Part shown: positions 1-8,923 of the stretch, in pieces
How positions within the stretch are numbered: position 1 is the first letter of the stretch
Layout of the letters: each line of letters begins with the position of its first letter
From: Bacteroidota bacterium
GTDB lineage: Bacteria > Bacteroidota > Bacteroidia > B-17B0 > Aurantibacillaceae
Assembly (NCBI GenBank): GCA_025362395.1
Contig: JANYGK010000094.1
Location: forward strand, 1 to 64,000
Direction: 5' to 3'
DNA length: 64,000 bases
Made by a program: the position numbers and the translations under genes
Notes under the pieces: model-generated
Database searches by the model: none
What the model was told of the DNA's origin: nothing
Seen by the model: only the letters and a program-made list of their open reading frames with translations

Positions 1-3000
1 CATAAAACGAATGGAGTTAAACCCTTCTATTGATCCGACCACTTTTTCATACTCGGCAATAGGAATTTTAAACTGGTACCAGTTTACTGTTTTAGTGATT
101 CCGTCGATGGTGGAGGTTCCCTGAGTTACGTTTACAATATTATTTTCTCCTACTTTGTTAGGCATCATATCCTGGGCAGAGATTTTAATACTGTACTGGT
201 AATAATTTTCTGTTTGACTAAGTGTGTTATCTTTATTTACATCCTCAATATTAGGCGAGTTTGAACCTACCACATTTACACCGCCTACAGTAGCTAAACT
301 ACCCGTTGGTGAGTTGCCTTCCGGATTATTGTATTTTTTATAACGGTGTAATGTATTTCCGGGTAAACGATCAAGCCCGTCATAAGAGGCATCTTTAGGG
401 TGCAGGTATTTATCTGAGCTTGGGTCATTAGTTAAAACATCCTGAACTGCTGTTACCGAAGAGTTTGCGGTTGCCGTCGTTAAATTATTTCTAAACGTTG
501 AAAAAACTCTTATCTCAGTGCTATCAGCCATCCCATCATACCCCACATCCTGATAAGGCCTGTCATTAGGGTCGTTTACAAATGAGCTGGATGAAGGGGT
601 AATAATCGGATATACTCCAATGGATGACCTTGAAGTTGCCAGGCCGGCATTTTGTCCGCCCGGAGCGCCCGGTAAGCCATTTTCATACAACATGCTACCA
701 TCTTTAATAATATCTTCACTTACGTTACCCAGGTTAATAAACATTTCACCTGAAGGAGGGTTGGCCCTATCCATTCCTTCGTATGTTTTTGTGGCATCAT
801 AATCTTCATTGAACGGATCCATCATCCAAAACTGCACATACTCAATGTTAGCAGCCTGAAAATCATTGGTTTCTAAACGTCGCATAATACCTCCCCAACG
901 GTTTGCAGGATCGTTTAATTTACCTGCTATATTAACACCGCTTGATATACCGGCAGCCGGAAATGCATCATAATTATAAGGTCCTCTTTCGTTTGGGTAA
1001 AAAGCAAGGTCTAAAACCGATAGTACCACAGGTTGGCCGTTGGCAGGGGTTTTAGACGGAAATAATTCCGTTTCCAATACCTGCCGCATAAAATTATTTG
1101 AATATGTTTCTTTAGGAATGTTTGCCGGCTTTAACGAAGAGTTTTGCTGGCCGTAAAATAAATTATCAACAGTATACCAATTAAACTGGGCACGGTTCAT
1201 CCCTATTCTGGGGTCATCATTTAAAGCAGACTCCGGAAATAAAAGAGGTTGCCCTTGCGGCACACTGGCCAAAATCCAAGATTGCGGACTTTTAATATCA
1301 ATCAGGGAAATACTTCCTTCAAAATCATCTACATAAGAAGTACCGTTTTTACCGATGGCTTTGGCGTTACCCGGTATTAACTGGGCAAATTCCCCTTGGG
1401 TAACAATGGTGCTCATTTCCTTTGTATTAATTAAAGGGATTTTATCAACCAACCTTGTTAAAAAAGGAGCATCTGTTTTATAATTATAATCTAAACCCCA
1501 AATGGTGTTAGATACCGGCTCATCACCAATAGTTACTTTTTGCGTAACGGGTTTTTCATTTAAGCGAAGTAATGTGCCGCCTAACACCAAGTCGCGGTTT
1601 ACTTTAAAGTCAAGCCTTGTACCAAATAAGCTCTTTTGCTGTACATTAAATAAAGAATTGCTTTCAGTACTTACTTTAATAGTAGCGCCTGAATTTAAAA
1701 TACTTTCATTAATAATTTTTACGCGGCCCAAGGTATAGTCAACCGTATAATCCTGATTTTCTATTAATTTTTGTCCGTTCGCGGTAACCGCTACGGAGCC
1801 TTGCGGAATGTTTAACGCATTTAATGATATTTCAGACCCTGATGCCGATTTATATTGTCCTTTTATTTTATACCTGTTTTTTTCGGGTAATTGTTGGGCA
1901 ATAGTTCTTGTAGAATCATATAATTCCTGAAAAACATATTTATTGGCATTAGGGAAATCGTTTGCCGCAAACTTACTTCTTAAATTATTACCAAAGGGTT
2001 CTTTCGAGGATAAGTAAATTCTTCCGTTGGTAGGGTTTATTGTATAATCCTTAATAAAGTCATACACACCATCAGAAAACCGATCGCCGTTAATGCTTAA
2101 TTTATCAAGGTCCATTACCTGTATCAATAACTTCCCGTTTACACTCCCGGCAGGTATATAAGGAATATCAACACCTGTTTCAATATTATTATAATACACA
2201 TCGCACTTAAAATCGGCCGGGTTAAGGTTGTACGCTCCAAGTGAGTATACGTTCTTCATCATCAGATCCCAAGTTAAAAAATTAGGGTTTGTAAGTGTGC
2301 TTTTTAATAATTTTAAATATAAGGGGCCCGTAGTAAACTGATCACTGAACTCACCTACTTGATATGTTCGCCCGTTGTATGTATACTGATAAGCTACCGC
2401 TACGGCCACATCATTATTAATGGATTGGTTAATTGAAATAAACCCTAAACGGTTGTTAATGGTAAATTCTGTGGGGTTTAATTTCCTTGCATTAACAACA
2501 TATTCAAAATCGCGGGATGCTTCCATAAATCCATTATTGCTGTTACACGTATTTGTTGCAATGGAACTTCCAATAAGTGATGAAAAAATTTGATTATTTG
2601 CTGTTGTTGTTCGCGCAGGCATAATACCGCCAACTGTATTTGTAATAATACTGTATAATGTATTGGCGTTGTTATAAGGATTTACACCGGCGGTATCTTT
2701 TATTACGTAATTAAAATTTGTTTGACAACTTGTACTTGATAGTTTAGGGTTTACATGTACGCTATCCTCTGCTAAATCAGAAAAAGCCACAAAGCTTCGT
2801 ACGTTATCCGTACTCCCGGTTTGGTTGGTAATGTAAACTTCGGCTTTGGTAATAACAATGGGAGTAGCTACTATGGGCAATGTGCTCATCCACTGATCAT
2901 AATTATCCCTGAAATAATGACCTAAAAAGTAATGCTTGTTTACCTCGTAGTTATCGGCTGTTACGGCAAAGGTTTGTATTTGTGCGCCGCCCTGCACCGT

Positions 3001-3906
3001 TACTTCCTGTTTTTTACCGCGCTGCTGCGAAAAAATAGTTGTAGCCGTTAAACGCCCGAACTGCAATTGCATTTTTACCCCGAATAAGCTTTGACTACCC
3101 GTAATTAACGTACTGTTTAAAGGCAGACTAACGTTACCGGCCTCTATTTTTTTTATGATTTCATCCTCGTAACCTGTATACTCAAGTTTCATTTGGTTTT
3201 CCCAGTCAAATGAGGCCTCTGTATTATAATTGGTTGTAATTTTTAATTTGTCCCCAATTTTACCGATCAGGTTTAACTGGATCCGCATATTGAAATCGAA
3301 ATTGGTAACTTTTTGCTGGCGTTGAGGTATGGCAGGGTTTAATGTTTTATTGCGGTTTAATGCAAAAATAAGCTCAGCTGTTCCTGTGGGTTTAATATCA
3401 ACGGTATTACCGCCAAATATCCTGTCAAATATATCGTTATTGATGGTAAGCTTTGGAATAATTCCTTTTTTATTTTGATTGTTGAGGTCATCCGCTTTTA
3501 TCTTTGATTTCCAGTGGTCTTTTACGGCCTGTTTAAATAATGCATCTTGGTAATCCTGAAACTCCACATACGTTTCGGGGCGATAATCCATTTTACCGAT
3601 TTTTTGGGTAACGTCATAATTGCCTGTTTTTGGGTTGTAGTTTGTTTCTGTTTTTATATTGCCGGGGTTACCGAGGTATAACCCGTTGTTATCGTTATAA
3701 ATAGGTTGGGCACCATTATTATCATTGAATTTATACGGCAGGTCATCTTTTGTAACCACCGGCGTATCGGGTGGTAAAGCCGGTGTATCGTAATAATAAT
3801 GCGGTTTGCTCAAAGGGGCATTTTCCGCCTTCGAACCAATAACAACGCTCATTAATCCGATGGATACAGAAGCAACAAGAAGAAATTTAACTCCGCCTTT
3901 TATCAC
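1..3906 (-). CDS. sprA: Cell-surface protein SprA/Sov, T9SS outer-membrane translocon (3' end outside window)
   Basis: This is the N-terminal 1302 residues of a very large protein; the frame is open to the window edge, so the C-terminal part is missing. SprA forms the giant outer-membrane barrel through which type IX secretion substrates leave the cell, and it is needed for gliding in flavobacteria. Seen in the translation: a signal-peptide-like N-terminus, a GNTVDIKPTG segment, and the sequence GSQSLFGVKMQLQFGRL near residue 280, all typical of SprA. I chose the GTG at 3906, 9 nt past the ruvA stop, because the first ATG (3852) lies inside the hydrophobic signal segment (GGVKFLLVASVSIGLMSVV). 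Tight spacing to ruvA indicates one transcript, and the ruvA-sprA pairing is conserved in flavobacteria. Identification is firm; only the exact start is uncertain. Confidence 0.93.
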   Translation of the reverse strand, partial: MIKGGVKFLLVASVSIGLMSVVIGSKAENAPLSKPHYYYDTPALPPDTPVVTKDDLPYKFNDNNGAQPIYNDNNGLYLGNPGNIKTETNYNPKTGNYDVTQKIGKMDYRPETYVEFQDYQDALFKQAVKDHWKSKIKADDLNNQNKKGIIPKLTINNDIFDRIFGGNTVDIKPTGTAELIFALNRNKTLNPAIPQRQQKVTNFDFNMRIQLNLIGKIGDKLKITTNYNTEASFDWENQMKLEYTGYEDEIIKKIEAGNVSLPLNSTLITGSQSLFGVKMQLQFGRLTATTIFSQQRGKKQEVTVQGGAQIQTFAVTADNYEVNKHYFLGHYFRDNYDQWMSTLPIVATPIVITKAEVYITNQTGSTDNVRSFVAFSDLAEDSVHVNPKLSSTSCQTNFNYVIKDTAGVNPYNNANTLYSIITNTVGGIMPARTTTANNQIFSSLIGSSIATNTCNSNNGFMEASRDFEYVVNARKLNPTEFTINNRLGFISINQSINNDVAVAVAYQYTYNGRTYQVGEFSDQFTTGPLYLKLLKSTLTNPNFLTWDLMMKNVYSLGAYNLNPADFKCDVYYNNIETGVDIPYIPAGSVNGKLLIQVMDLDKLSINGDRFSDGVYDFIKDYTINPTNGRIYLSSKEPFGNNLRSKFAANDFPNANKYVFQELYDSTRTIAQQLPEKNRYKIKGQYKSASGSEISLNALNIPQGSVAVTANGQKLIENQDYTVDYTLGRVKIINESILNSGATIKVSTESNSLFNVQQKSLFGTRLDFKVNRDLVLGGTLLRLNEKPVTQKVTIGDEPVSNTIWGLDYNYKTDAPFLTRLVDKIPLINTKEMSTIVTQGEFAQLIPGNAKAIGKNGTSYVDDFEGSISLIDIKSPQSWILASVPQGQPLLFPESALNDDPRIGMNRAQFNWYTVDNLFYGQQNSSLKPANIPKETYSNNFMRQVLETELFPSKTPANGQPVVLSVLDLAFYPNERGPYNYDAFPAAGISSGVNIAGKLNDPANRWGGIMRRLETNDFQAANIEYVQFWMMDPFNEDYDATKTYEGMDRANPPSGEMFINLGNVSEDIIKDGSMLYENGLPGAPGGQNAGLATSRSSIGVYPIITPSSSSFVNDPNDRPYQDVGYDGMADSTEIRVFSTFRNNLTTATANSSVTAVQDVLTNDPSSDKYLHPKDASYDGLDRLPGNTLHRYKKYNNPEGNSPTGSLATVGGVNVVGSNSPNIEDVNKDNTLSQTENYYQYSIKISAQDMMPNKVGENNIVNVTQGTSTIDGITKTVNWYQFKIPIAEYEKVVGSIEGFNSIRFM

Positions 3907-3914
3907 GCTAATTG

Positions 3915-4508
3915 CTACATATTTTTAAGTGCCGATTTTATCAGCAGTTCCACATTTTCAGTTGCTATTCCTTGTTGTTTTATCGCTTTTTCAAGCGATC
4001 TTTCTGCTGCCATTTTCGGGAAACCTAATGTTATTAGAGCCATTAACGCCTCATCTTTGTTTTTATTGTACGAAGTCGTTAAAATCTGTGAAATTCCCCC
4101 TTCATGCTTGCCCATTTTCCCTTTCAGGTCCACCACAATCCTTTGCGCAGTCTTTTCTCCGATACCTTTTATACTTTTTAACATTGTTACATTTGCAGTA
4201 TTAATAGCACCCGCAATTTCAGCTGCCGATAAAGAGGATAGCATAAGCATCGCACTTCCGCCGCCAACCCCTGAAACCGATATTAATTTACGAAACAGGT
4301 CTCGCTCTTCCATATCAGCAAAACCGTAATAACGGGGGTTATCATCTCTTATATAAACGCTTTCAACAAAAAGCTTGGCTGTTGGCTTACTTTGAATACT
4401 TGTATAAGTGGTTAAAGATATGAGTAATCCATAGCCTACTCCATTGGTTTCTATTACTGCAAATGCAGGATTTAATTCGGTTATTTGCCCGTTTACGTAG
4501 CTTATCAT
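3915..4508 (-). CDS. ruvA: Holliday junction branch migration protein RuvA
   Basis: A 197-residue protein of normal RuvA length. RuvA binds the four-way Holliday junction as a tetramer and loads the RuvB ATPase for branch migration in recombinational repair. Visible features are the N-terminal OB-fold (starting MISYVNGQI, family-typical), the helix-hairpin-helix segments (LISVSGVGGGSAMLML near 93-108 and MLKSIKGIGEKTAQRIV near 129-145), and a C-terminal three-helix domain (residues 150-197, DEALMALITLGF) that contacts RuvB. It is followed after 8 nt by sprA, a conserved pairing in this phylum with no known functional reason. It is divergent from plsY, with 159 nt between the two starts. Confidence 0.97.
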   Translation of the reverse strand: MISYVNGQITELNPAFAVIETNGVGYGLLISLTTYTSIQSKPTAKLFVESVYIRDDNPRYYGFADMEERDLFRKLISVSGVGGGSAMLMLSSLSAAEIAGAINTANVTMLKSIKGIGEKTAQRIVVDLKGKMGKHEGGISQILTTSYNKNKDEALMALITLGFPKMAAERSLEKAIKQQGIATENVELLIKSALKNM

Positions 4509-4624
4509 AAGAGGCGTGAAAATAATAAAAAGTTAGGGGATTACGTAAAAAAAAGTTAATTTATATTTAGGATTTTCCGGTTCAAATTTACCCTGAACGT
4601 TAAAAAAATTGCCCCTGATGCGTT

Positions 4625-4652
4625 TTTGTATTTTAAATAATTGTTATATTTG
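4625..4652 (+). promoter_or_regulatory. Probable promoter of plsY (TTTG / TATATTTG)
   Basis: TTTG at 4625-4628 and TATATTTG at 4645-4652 match the Bacteroidota -33 and -7 boxes (TTG / TAnnTTTG), although the 16-nt gap is short for the consensus 17-23. The predicted start of transcription lies about 10 nt before the TTG start codon of plsY. Confidence 0.5.
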
Positions 4653-4667
4653 TGTAACTAAATTAAA

Positions 4668-5306
4668 TTGTATTTGGAAACCATTATTATTATTACGTTG
4701 TTAATTTCCGCTTATTTGCTTGGGTCTATACCTACAGCGGTTTGGTGGGGAAAGCGTTTTTACGGGATTGATGTACGTGAATTTGGTAGTGGAAACGCGG
4801 GAGCAACTAATACTTTTAGGGTTTTAGGAAAAAAAGCGGGCGTTCCCGTGTTAATTATAGATATTTTAAAAGGCATTGCAGCTACTTCTCTTGCTTTTTT
4901 ATCTCCTTTTATGTTTGATTCGAACGAATTTGTTGACCTTGAACTTGGCTTGGGTATTGCCGCTTTGGTAGGACACGTATTTCCTGTTTTTGCGGGCTTT
5001 AGAGGCGGAAAAGGCGTTGCTACTATTTTAGGAGTTGTTATTTGCCTTACACCGTTTACAAGTTTATTAGTATTGCTCGTTTTTTTAACGGTATTAATAT
5101 TTACCCGTTATGTTTCTTTATCCTCCATAATGGGCGGTATCAGTTTCCCGGTTCTTCTGAATTTAGTTCTTAAAAATCATAACGACACTTTATTGGCCTT
5201 TTCTGTTTTTGTAGCGGTATTATTAATTGTTACGCATAAAAAAAACATTACCCGTTTATTGAAAAGACAAGAATCTAAAGTCAGTTTGTTCGCAAAGAAA
5301 GTCTAA
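4668..5306 (+). CDS. plsY: Glycerol-3-phosphate acyltransferase PlsY
   Basis: A 212-residue integral inner-membrane enzyme that transfers an acyl group from acyl-phosphate to glycerol-3-phosphate, the first step of phospholipid synthesis (partner PlsX is not in this window). The three cytoplasmic motifs of the family are visible: GSIPTAVWWGKRFYGIDVRE (about 19-38) followed by GSGNAGATNTFR, the lysine/glycine stretch near VPVLIIDILKG, and GHVFPVFAGFRGGKGVAT (about 102-119). Hydrophobic stretches account for the usual transmembrane helices. No ATG precedes the first motif, so the start is TTG at 4668 or TTG at 4674; a -7 box ends 15 nt upstream of the first. Confidence 0.94.
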   Translation: MYLETIIIITLLISAYLLGSIPTAVWWGKRFYGIDVREFGSGNAGATNTFRVLGKKAGVPVLIIDILKGIAATSLAFLSPFMFDSNEFVDLELGLGIAALVGHVFPVFAGFRGGKGVATILGVVICLTPFTSLLVLLVFLTVLIFTRYVSLSSIMGGISFPVLLNLVLKNHNDTLLAFSVFVAVLLIVTHKKNITRLLKRQESKVSLFAKKV

Positions 5307-5319
5307 AATTTCCCGCTAT

Positions 5320-5832
5320 TTAATTTTGTTCAATACTCTGTAGGTTAGCTTTAATTCCTAATTCAGTTAATTTTAATTTTATTGAAGTCATCTTTTTTTC
5401 ATCCATGCTTTTTTGCCTTGAGATTACATCATATCCTTCGGTGGTAAATACCGTTTTTTGAAAATGAATTAATGCCCAGTCATTGGTTTGATAAAGTATT
5501 TCCCATTTACTCTTAACTACGGATAATAAGCCTTTACCACGCCACACAAACGCAACTGTACTATTATTAACAGGCGTATCAAAACCCTTAATTGTTTTTT
5601 GTTTTTTACGTTTATTGTAGCTTACTACATCTTTTAAGCCCGTAATACGGCGCTTAGTTTGCAAAGTGTATGTAAAACGCGGGTTACGTTTATTTCCTTT
5701 CAGCCACATGTTAAAGTTGCTCATGTTAACATACCATGTTCCTTCCAACGCGGTTAATGGGTGCTCATTATTTGGTGAAGGTATTATATTGAAATAGGAT
5801 ATTAGAAGTGCTACGGTAATTATTTTTTTCAT
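5320..5832 (-). CDS. Exported lipocalin-like protein
   Basis: A 170-residue protein with an N-terminal signal peptide (MKKIITVALLISYFNIIPS). The body has the layout of small bacterial lipocalin-like proteins: a GTWYVNMSNFNMW opening strand near residue 31, and alternating strands ending in DWALIHFQKTVFT and GYDVISR near 125-145. Lipocalins form an eight-strand barrel that binds a small hydrophobic ligand, but the ligand cannot be read from the sequence. It lies head-on to plsY, 13 nt from its stop, and behind the terminator of the upstream MORN gene. Assignment rests on fold-like pattern rather than a diagnostic motif, so it could be another small periplasmic beta-protein. Confidence 0.5.
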   Translation of the reverse strand: MKKIITVALLISYFNIIPSPNNEHPLTALEGTWYVNMSNFNMWLKGNKRNPRFTYTLQTKRRITGLKDVVSYNKRKKQKTIKGFDTPVNNSTVAFVWRGKGLLSVVKSKWEILYQTNDWALIHFQKTVFTTEGYDVISRQKSMDEKKMTSIKLKLTELGIKANLQSIEQN

Positions 5833-5890
5833 TGTTGAGGGATGCGCTCTAATAGATTTGATTTAACTAATGCAAGTACTTTAAGCATAA

Positions 5891-5914
5891 AAAAACAGGC
5901 TTCCGCCTGTTTTT
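5891..5914 (-). terminator. Intrinsic terminator after the MORN-repeat gene
   Basis: A perfect 10-bp stem (AAAAACAGGC / GCCTGTTTTT) around a TTCC loop. The A and T tracts at both ends make it usable in either direction; its position just past the stop of the gene at 5936-6670 points to that gene. Confidence 0.85.
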
Positions 5915-5935
5915 AAAACCCTGTTATTAAAAAAA

Positions 5936-6670
5936 TTATTCTACTTGTCCGCTATGGTATTTCTCTGTTTTAACAGTGGCTCCCTTTTCGTCGTAATAAG
6001 TCCATGACCCTTCTTTTTGGTAATCCCCAACTTCTTTTCTAAAATACATAGTGCCTTCTTCTTTGAGACGGCCGCTTTCATAAAATTCCTTTTTAGTATA
6101 CTTTTTCGTTTTTTTATCTACCAGCTCAAACATAGATGCCGGCATTCCGTTTTCGTAATATGAGTAACGCTTATATAAAAATTCAATATCCTTATCATTC
6201 TCTTCCACATACTCAGGCGTTCCGCTTTTAAAAAAATCGTATTGGTTTTGTGTGTTCCCGTCAAAATAATTTATGGTTGAACGTACTTTTCCATTATCAT
6301 AAAATATTTCCAGTTTAGCGCGTTTAGCGTCTACAACAGATAAACTTCTTTCTATTTGCCCGTTCTCGTAAAAATTTTTAAATATTTTAGCAAACCCGTC
6401 TGTATAAAATCCTTTATGCAATAATTTACCGCTAACATAAAAATCTTCCTGCCAACCTTGCGCGTTATAACCATCTTTAGTATATCTTAAGGAATCGCCG
6501 CCTATAGCAGGCGCCATCTTATTAAAAATAATAATTCCATAATCGGGGTCGGTTATTTGTGCGGATGTGTAACGTTTAAGCTGTGGAACTTGGTCGGCAA
6601 ATTTTTGCGAAATGCCGACAACACTATAGCTTAGTGTCAGTAATAAATATGTAAGTCTTTTAAAATTCAT
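5936..6670 (-). CDS. Exported MORN-repeat (YwqK-type) protein
   Basis: A 244-residue protein with a signal peptide (YLLLTLSYSVVGISQKF) followed by about six aromatic-glycine repeats of the MORN / YwqK type: FYVSGKLLHKGFY, FYENGQIERSL, FYDNGKVRSTINYF, FFKSGTPEYVEE, SYYENGMPASMF, FYESGRLKEEGTMYF, and a last SWTYYDEKGATVKTEKY. These repeats form a long flat beta sheet used in protein or membrane contact; database annotations of this family as antitoxins are not supported by any toxin gene here. It is transcribed alone, between a -7 box at 6683-6690 and a strong terminator at 5891-5914. Its specific role is unknown. Confidence 0.75.
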   Translation of the reverse strand: MNFKRLTYLLLTLSYSVVGISQKFADQVPQLKRYTSAQITDPDYGIIIFNKMAPAIGGDSLRYTKDGYNAQGWQEDFYVSGKLLHKGFYTDGFAKIFKNFYENGQIERSLSVVDAKRAKLEIFYDNGKVRSTINYFDGNTQNQYDFFKSGTPEYVEENDKDIEFLYKRYSYYENGMPASMFELVDKKTKKYTKKEFYESGRLKEEGTMYFRKEVGDYQKEGSWTYYDEKGATVKTEKYHSGQVE

Positions 6671-6682
6671 TGTTTATGAAAG

Positions 6683-6690
6683 CAAAACTA
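6683..6690 (-). promoter_or_regulatory. -7 promoter box (TAGTTTTG) of the MORN gene
   Basis: On the minus strand TAGTTTTG matches TAnnTTTG and lies 12 nt before the ATG. I see no clear TTG box at the right distance. Confidence 0.35.
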
Positions 6691-6732
6691 ATACAAAAAA
6701 ATAAAAAATAGCGGAAAATATAGTATTAAATG

Positions 6733-7680
6733 TTAATGAAGACCTGCTGTCGCCAAATAACGTTCGGCATCCAGCGCACCCATGCACCCGCTGCCTGCAG
6801 CTGTTACCGCTTGCCTGTACGTTTTATCCGCACAATCGCCTACCGCAAACACGCCCGGTAAATTTGTTTTACTGCTTGCTCCCAACACGTCAATATAGCC
6901 CAATTCATCCATATTAAGCTGACCTTTAAAAATGTCGGTATTTGGTTTGTGACCAATAGCAACAAAAAAACCGGTTACGTTTAATGTTCTGTAGTCATTT
7001 GTGATTGTATTTTTCACCACCACTCCTTCTACACCTTCTGCTCCCAATATATCGTCAGTTACACTGTTCCATAAAATTTCAATGTTCGGTGTATTTTTAA
7101 CTCTATGCTGCATGGCTTTACTGGCCCTCATATCATCTTTACGAACAATCATATATACTTTATTACACAGTTTAGAAAGATAAGTAGCTTCTTCGGCTGC
7201 CGTATCTCCCGCGCCAACTATAGCAACATCCTGTCCTTTAAAAAAGAAACCGTCGCAAACTGCACAGGCCGACACTCCGCCCGCGTTCATTCGTAAACGT
7301 GTTTCATTGGGTAAACCAATCCATTTAGCGGAAGCCCCTGTTGAAATAATAACTGTATCGGCTGTAATTTCAACGGTTTCATCAATCCATATTTTTTTAG
7401 GCGTTGATGTAAGGTCCGCTTTAGTGGCTAATCCAAACCGCACTTCTGTGCCAAAACGCTCTGCCTGTGCTTTCAGGTCTTCCATTAATTCGGGGCCAGT
7501 AATTCCTTTAGGGTAGCCCGGAAAGTTATCTACTTCGGTTGTTTCGGTTAATTGCCCGCCGGGTGTAAGGCCTGTATATAATATGGGCTTCAAATCGGCG
7601 CGGGCTGCGTAAATGGCCGCAGTATAACCTGCAGGGCCCGAACCGATAATAAGACATTTAATGTGCTGAGGTGTTGACAT
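6733..7680 (-). CDS. trxB: Thioredoxin reductase (NADPH)
   Basis: A 315-residue flavoenzyme that reduces thioredoxin with NADPH in the cytoplasm. Seen: the FAD-binding GSGPAGYTAAIYAARA motif at 13-28, the GGQLTETTEVDNFPG segment near 41-55, the redox-active CAVC pair (C139 and C142) in ACAVCDG, the NADPH-binding GAGDTAAEEA near 156-165, and the C-terminal FAD motif GVFAVGDCADK. Length and motif order are those of low-molecular-weight bacterial TrxB. The first ATG is used; it gives the family-typical N-terminus. No obvious partner thioredoxin gene is in the window. Confidence 0.97.
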   Translation of the reverse strand: MSTPQHIKCLIIGSGPAGYTAAIYAARADLKPILYTGLTPGGQLTETTEVDNFPGYPKGITGPELMEDLKAQAERFGTEVRFGLATKADLTSTPKKIWIDETVEITADTVIISTGASAKWIGLPNETRLRMNAGGVSACAVCDGFFFKGQDVAIVGAGDTAAEEATYLSKLCNKVYMIVRKDDMRASKAMQHRVKNTPNIEILWNSVTDDILGAEGVEGVVVKNTITNDYRTLNVTGFFVAIGHKPNTDIFKGQLNMDELGYIDVLGASSKTNLPGVFAVGDCADKTYRQAVTAAGSGCMGALDAERYLATAGLH

Positions 7681-7720
7681 AGTTTATTTTTTGAGAGTAC
7701 GAAATTAGTATTATTAGTTT

Positions 7721-7754
7721 AAAAAGTTTTGAAAGTTAAAAAGTTTTGAAAGTT
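7721..7754. repeat. Two tandem copies of a 17-bp unit upstream of trxB
   Basis: AAAAAGTTTTGAAAGTT is present twice head to tail (7721-7737 and 7738-7754), 41 nt upstream of the trxB start. Whether it acts as a binding site is not shown by sequence. Confidence 0.6.
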
Positions 7755-7810
7755 TGGCGCAGTCGTATTTCCCAGGGTATGAGTTATGACAAATAACCCG
7801 TAAAATAGTT

Positions 7811-8203
7811 TTAGTAAACGGGCTGTATTAAAAACAATTTTTTTCTTTTAAAAATCAAAAAGGCAGTTAAACACCCTACGCTATTAGCAATAAAATCAAA
7901 CCAATCGCCGCTGCGGCCGCTAAATACGGTTGCCTGCATAATTTCAAGTGTACCGCCATAAGCCATGCATGCTAATAAAATAAATATAATTTTAAGGTTA
8001 TTTATGGATCGCCGGCTTATAACATATAAAAACCATAAGCTTGATAAAATAAAGAACATGCTTGCATGCACAAATTTATCGAAACTCAACAGATCGAGCC
8101 AATGGGCTCTAGGTACATACTTACCGGGTGTACAACACAGCATAAAAATAACAACTGTCCAAATGAAGGCAAATGCTAAAGAATATTTAAAAATTGTTTT
8201 CAC
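7811..8203 (-). CDS. VanZ-family membrane protein
   Basis: A 130-residue protein with four hydrophobic segments and the VanZ-family layout: an N-terminal helix followed by CTPGKYVPR, then LLSFDKFVHASMFFILSSLWF (the conserved D-K-hxxxF motif), and GGTLEIMQATVFSGRSGDWFDFIANSVGC (conserved E-hxQ and R-x-x-D-x-x-D-hxxN). VanZ itself gives low-level teicoplanin resistance in enterococci; homologs in Bacteroidota have no assigned role and often sit beside gcvH and sprA, as here. The GTG start at 8203 is required to keep the first helix. It lies only about 10 nt after the hairpin of the gcvH terminator, so expression probably depends on readthrough. Confidence 0.85.
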   Translation of the reverse strand: MKTIFKYSLAFAFIWTVVIFMLCCTPGKYVPRAHWLDLLSFDKFVHASMFFILSSLWFLYVISRRSINNLKIIFILLACMAYGGTLEIMQATVFSGRSGDWFDFIANSVGCLTAFLIFKRKKLFLIQPVY

Positions 8204-8208
8204 GGTAT

Positions 8209-8243
8209 AAAAAAACCTTCCGCATAAACTACACAGAAGGTTT
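8209..8243 (-). terminator. Terminator or attenuator between gcvH and vanZ
   Basis: On the minus strand an 8-bp stem AAACCTTC / GAAGGTTT with a 15-nt loop is followed by a run of seven T. It ends about 10 nt before the vanZ GTG, leaving no room for a separate vanZ promoter behind it. Confidence 0.75.
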
Positions 8244-8262
8244 ATTATTTTTGCGAATTTTA

Positions 8263-8643
8263 TTAAGCGCCTATCAACGCTTTGTAAGCGTCTACCGATA
8301 ACAGGTCCTGAAGCTCAGGAGCACTTTCAATACTTATTTTTATCATCCACCCTTTTCCGTAAGGGTCGGTATTAACGGATTCAGGAGCGCTGTCAATATC
8401 TTTATTCACCTCTAATACTTTACCTGTTAAAGGCATAAATAAATCAGATACGGTTTTTACAGCTTCCACCGTTCCAAACAATGCTTCTCTTGCCACTATT
8501 TCACCTAACGTAGTTACATCTACATAAACAATATCACCCAGTTCTTTTTGAGCAAAATCAGTGATTCCTATATAGGCTTCACTGCCTTCTACACGAATCC
8601 ATTCGTGGTCTTTAGTATATTTTAAATCTGCAGGAAAATTCAT
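8263..8643 (-). CDS. gcvH: Glycine cleavage system H protein
   Basis: A 126-residue lipoyl carrier. H protein shuttles the methylamine group between the P, T and L proteins of the glycine cleavage complex through a lipoylated lysine. The lipoyl-attachment segment [20 protein letters not shown] is visible, with the modified lysine at K63. Other family marks are KDHEWI near 11-16, [17 protein letters not shown] near 26-42, and the C-terminal [11 protein letters not shown]. The P, T and L genes are not here. A -7 box (TATATTTG, 8660-8667) lies upstream, and a terminator follows. Confidence 0.97.
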   Translation of the reverse strand: MNFPADLKYTKDHEWIRVEGSEAYIGITDFAQKELGDIVYVDVTTLGEIVAREALFGTVEAVKTVSDLFMPLTGKVLEVNKDIDSAPESVNTDPYGKGWMIKISIESAPELQDLLSVDAYKALIGA

Positions 8644-8659
8644 AATTTATTTTTTTGCA

Positions 8660-8667
8660 CAAATATA
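8660..8667 (-). promoter_or_regulatory. -7 promoter box (TATATTTG) of gcvH
   Basis: A perfect TAnnTTTG match on the minus strand, 16 nt before the gcvH ATG. No TTG box is evident at the standard distance. Confidence 0.5.
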
Positions 8668-8923
8668 TCATGTTTATGTGAAAAAGAAAGAAAGAACAAA
8701 ATAAATCAGCACTTTTTTTACTCACATTTAATGAATAAAACGTTTAAAACTCTATTTGTATTTATGAGTAACAGATTTTAGATTTACACCGCACAAACAA
8801 AGGAGTTCATATTATTTGTATGTGTAGTTTATATTAAATTTAACACCTGTATAAAAACAAAATTATTTTAGCAAAGGATACAACCACAATTTATAAAGCA
8901 ATTATTAAAAAATTAATTACACA

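Noticed and set aside
5936-6670. Toxin-antitoxin system (YwqK-type antitoxin)
   Set aside because: The protein has a signal peptide and no toxin gene is adjacent; only the MORN-type repeats match.
7811-8203. Glycopeptide resistance gene
   Set aside because: The VanZ family is broad; there are no van regulatory or ligase genes nearby, and the neighbourhood is that of housekeeping genes.
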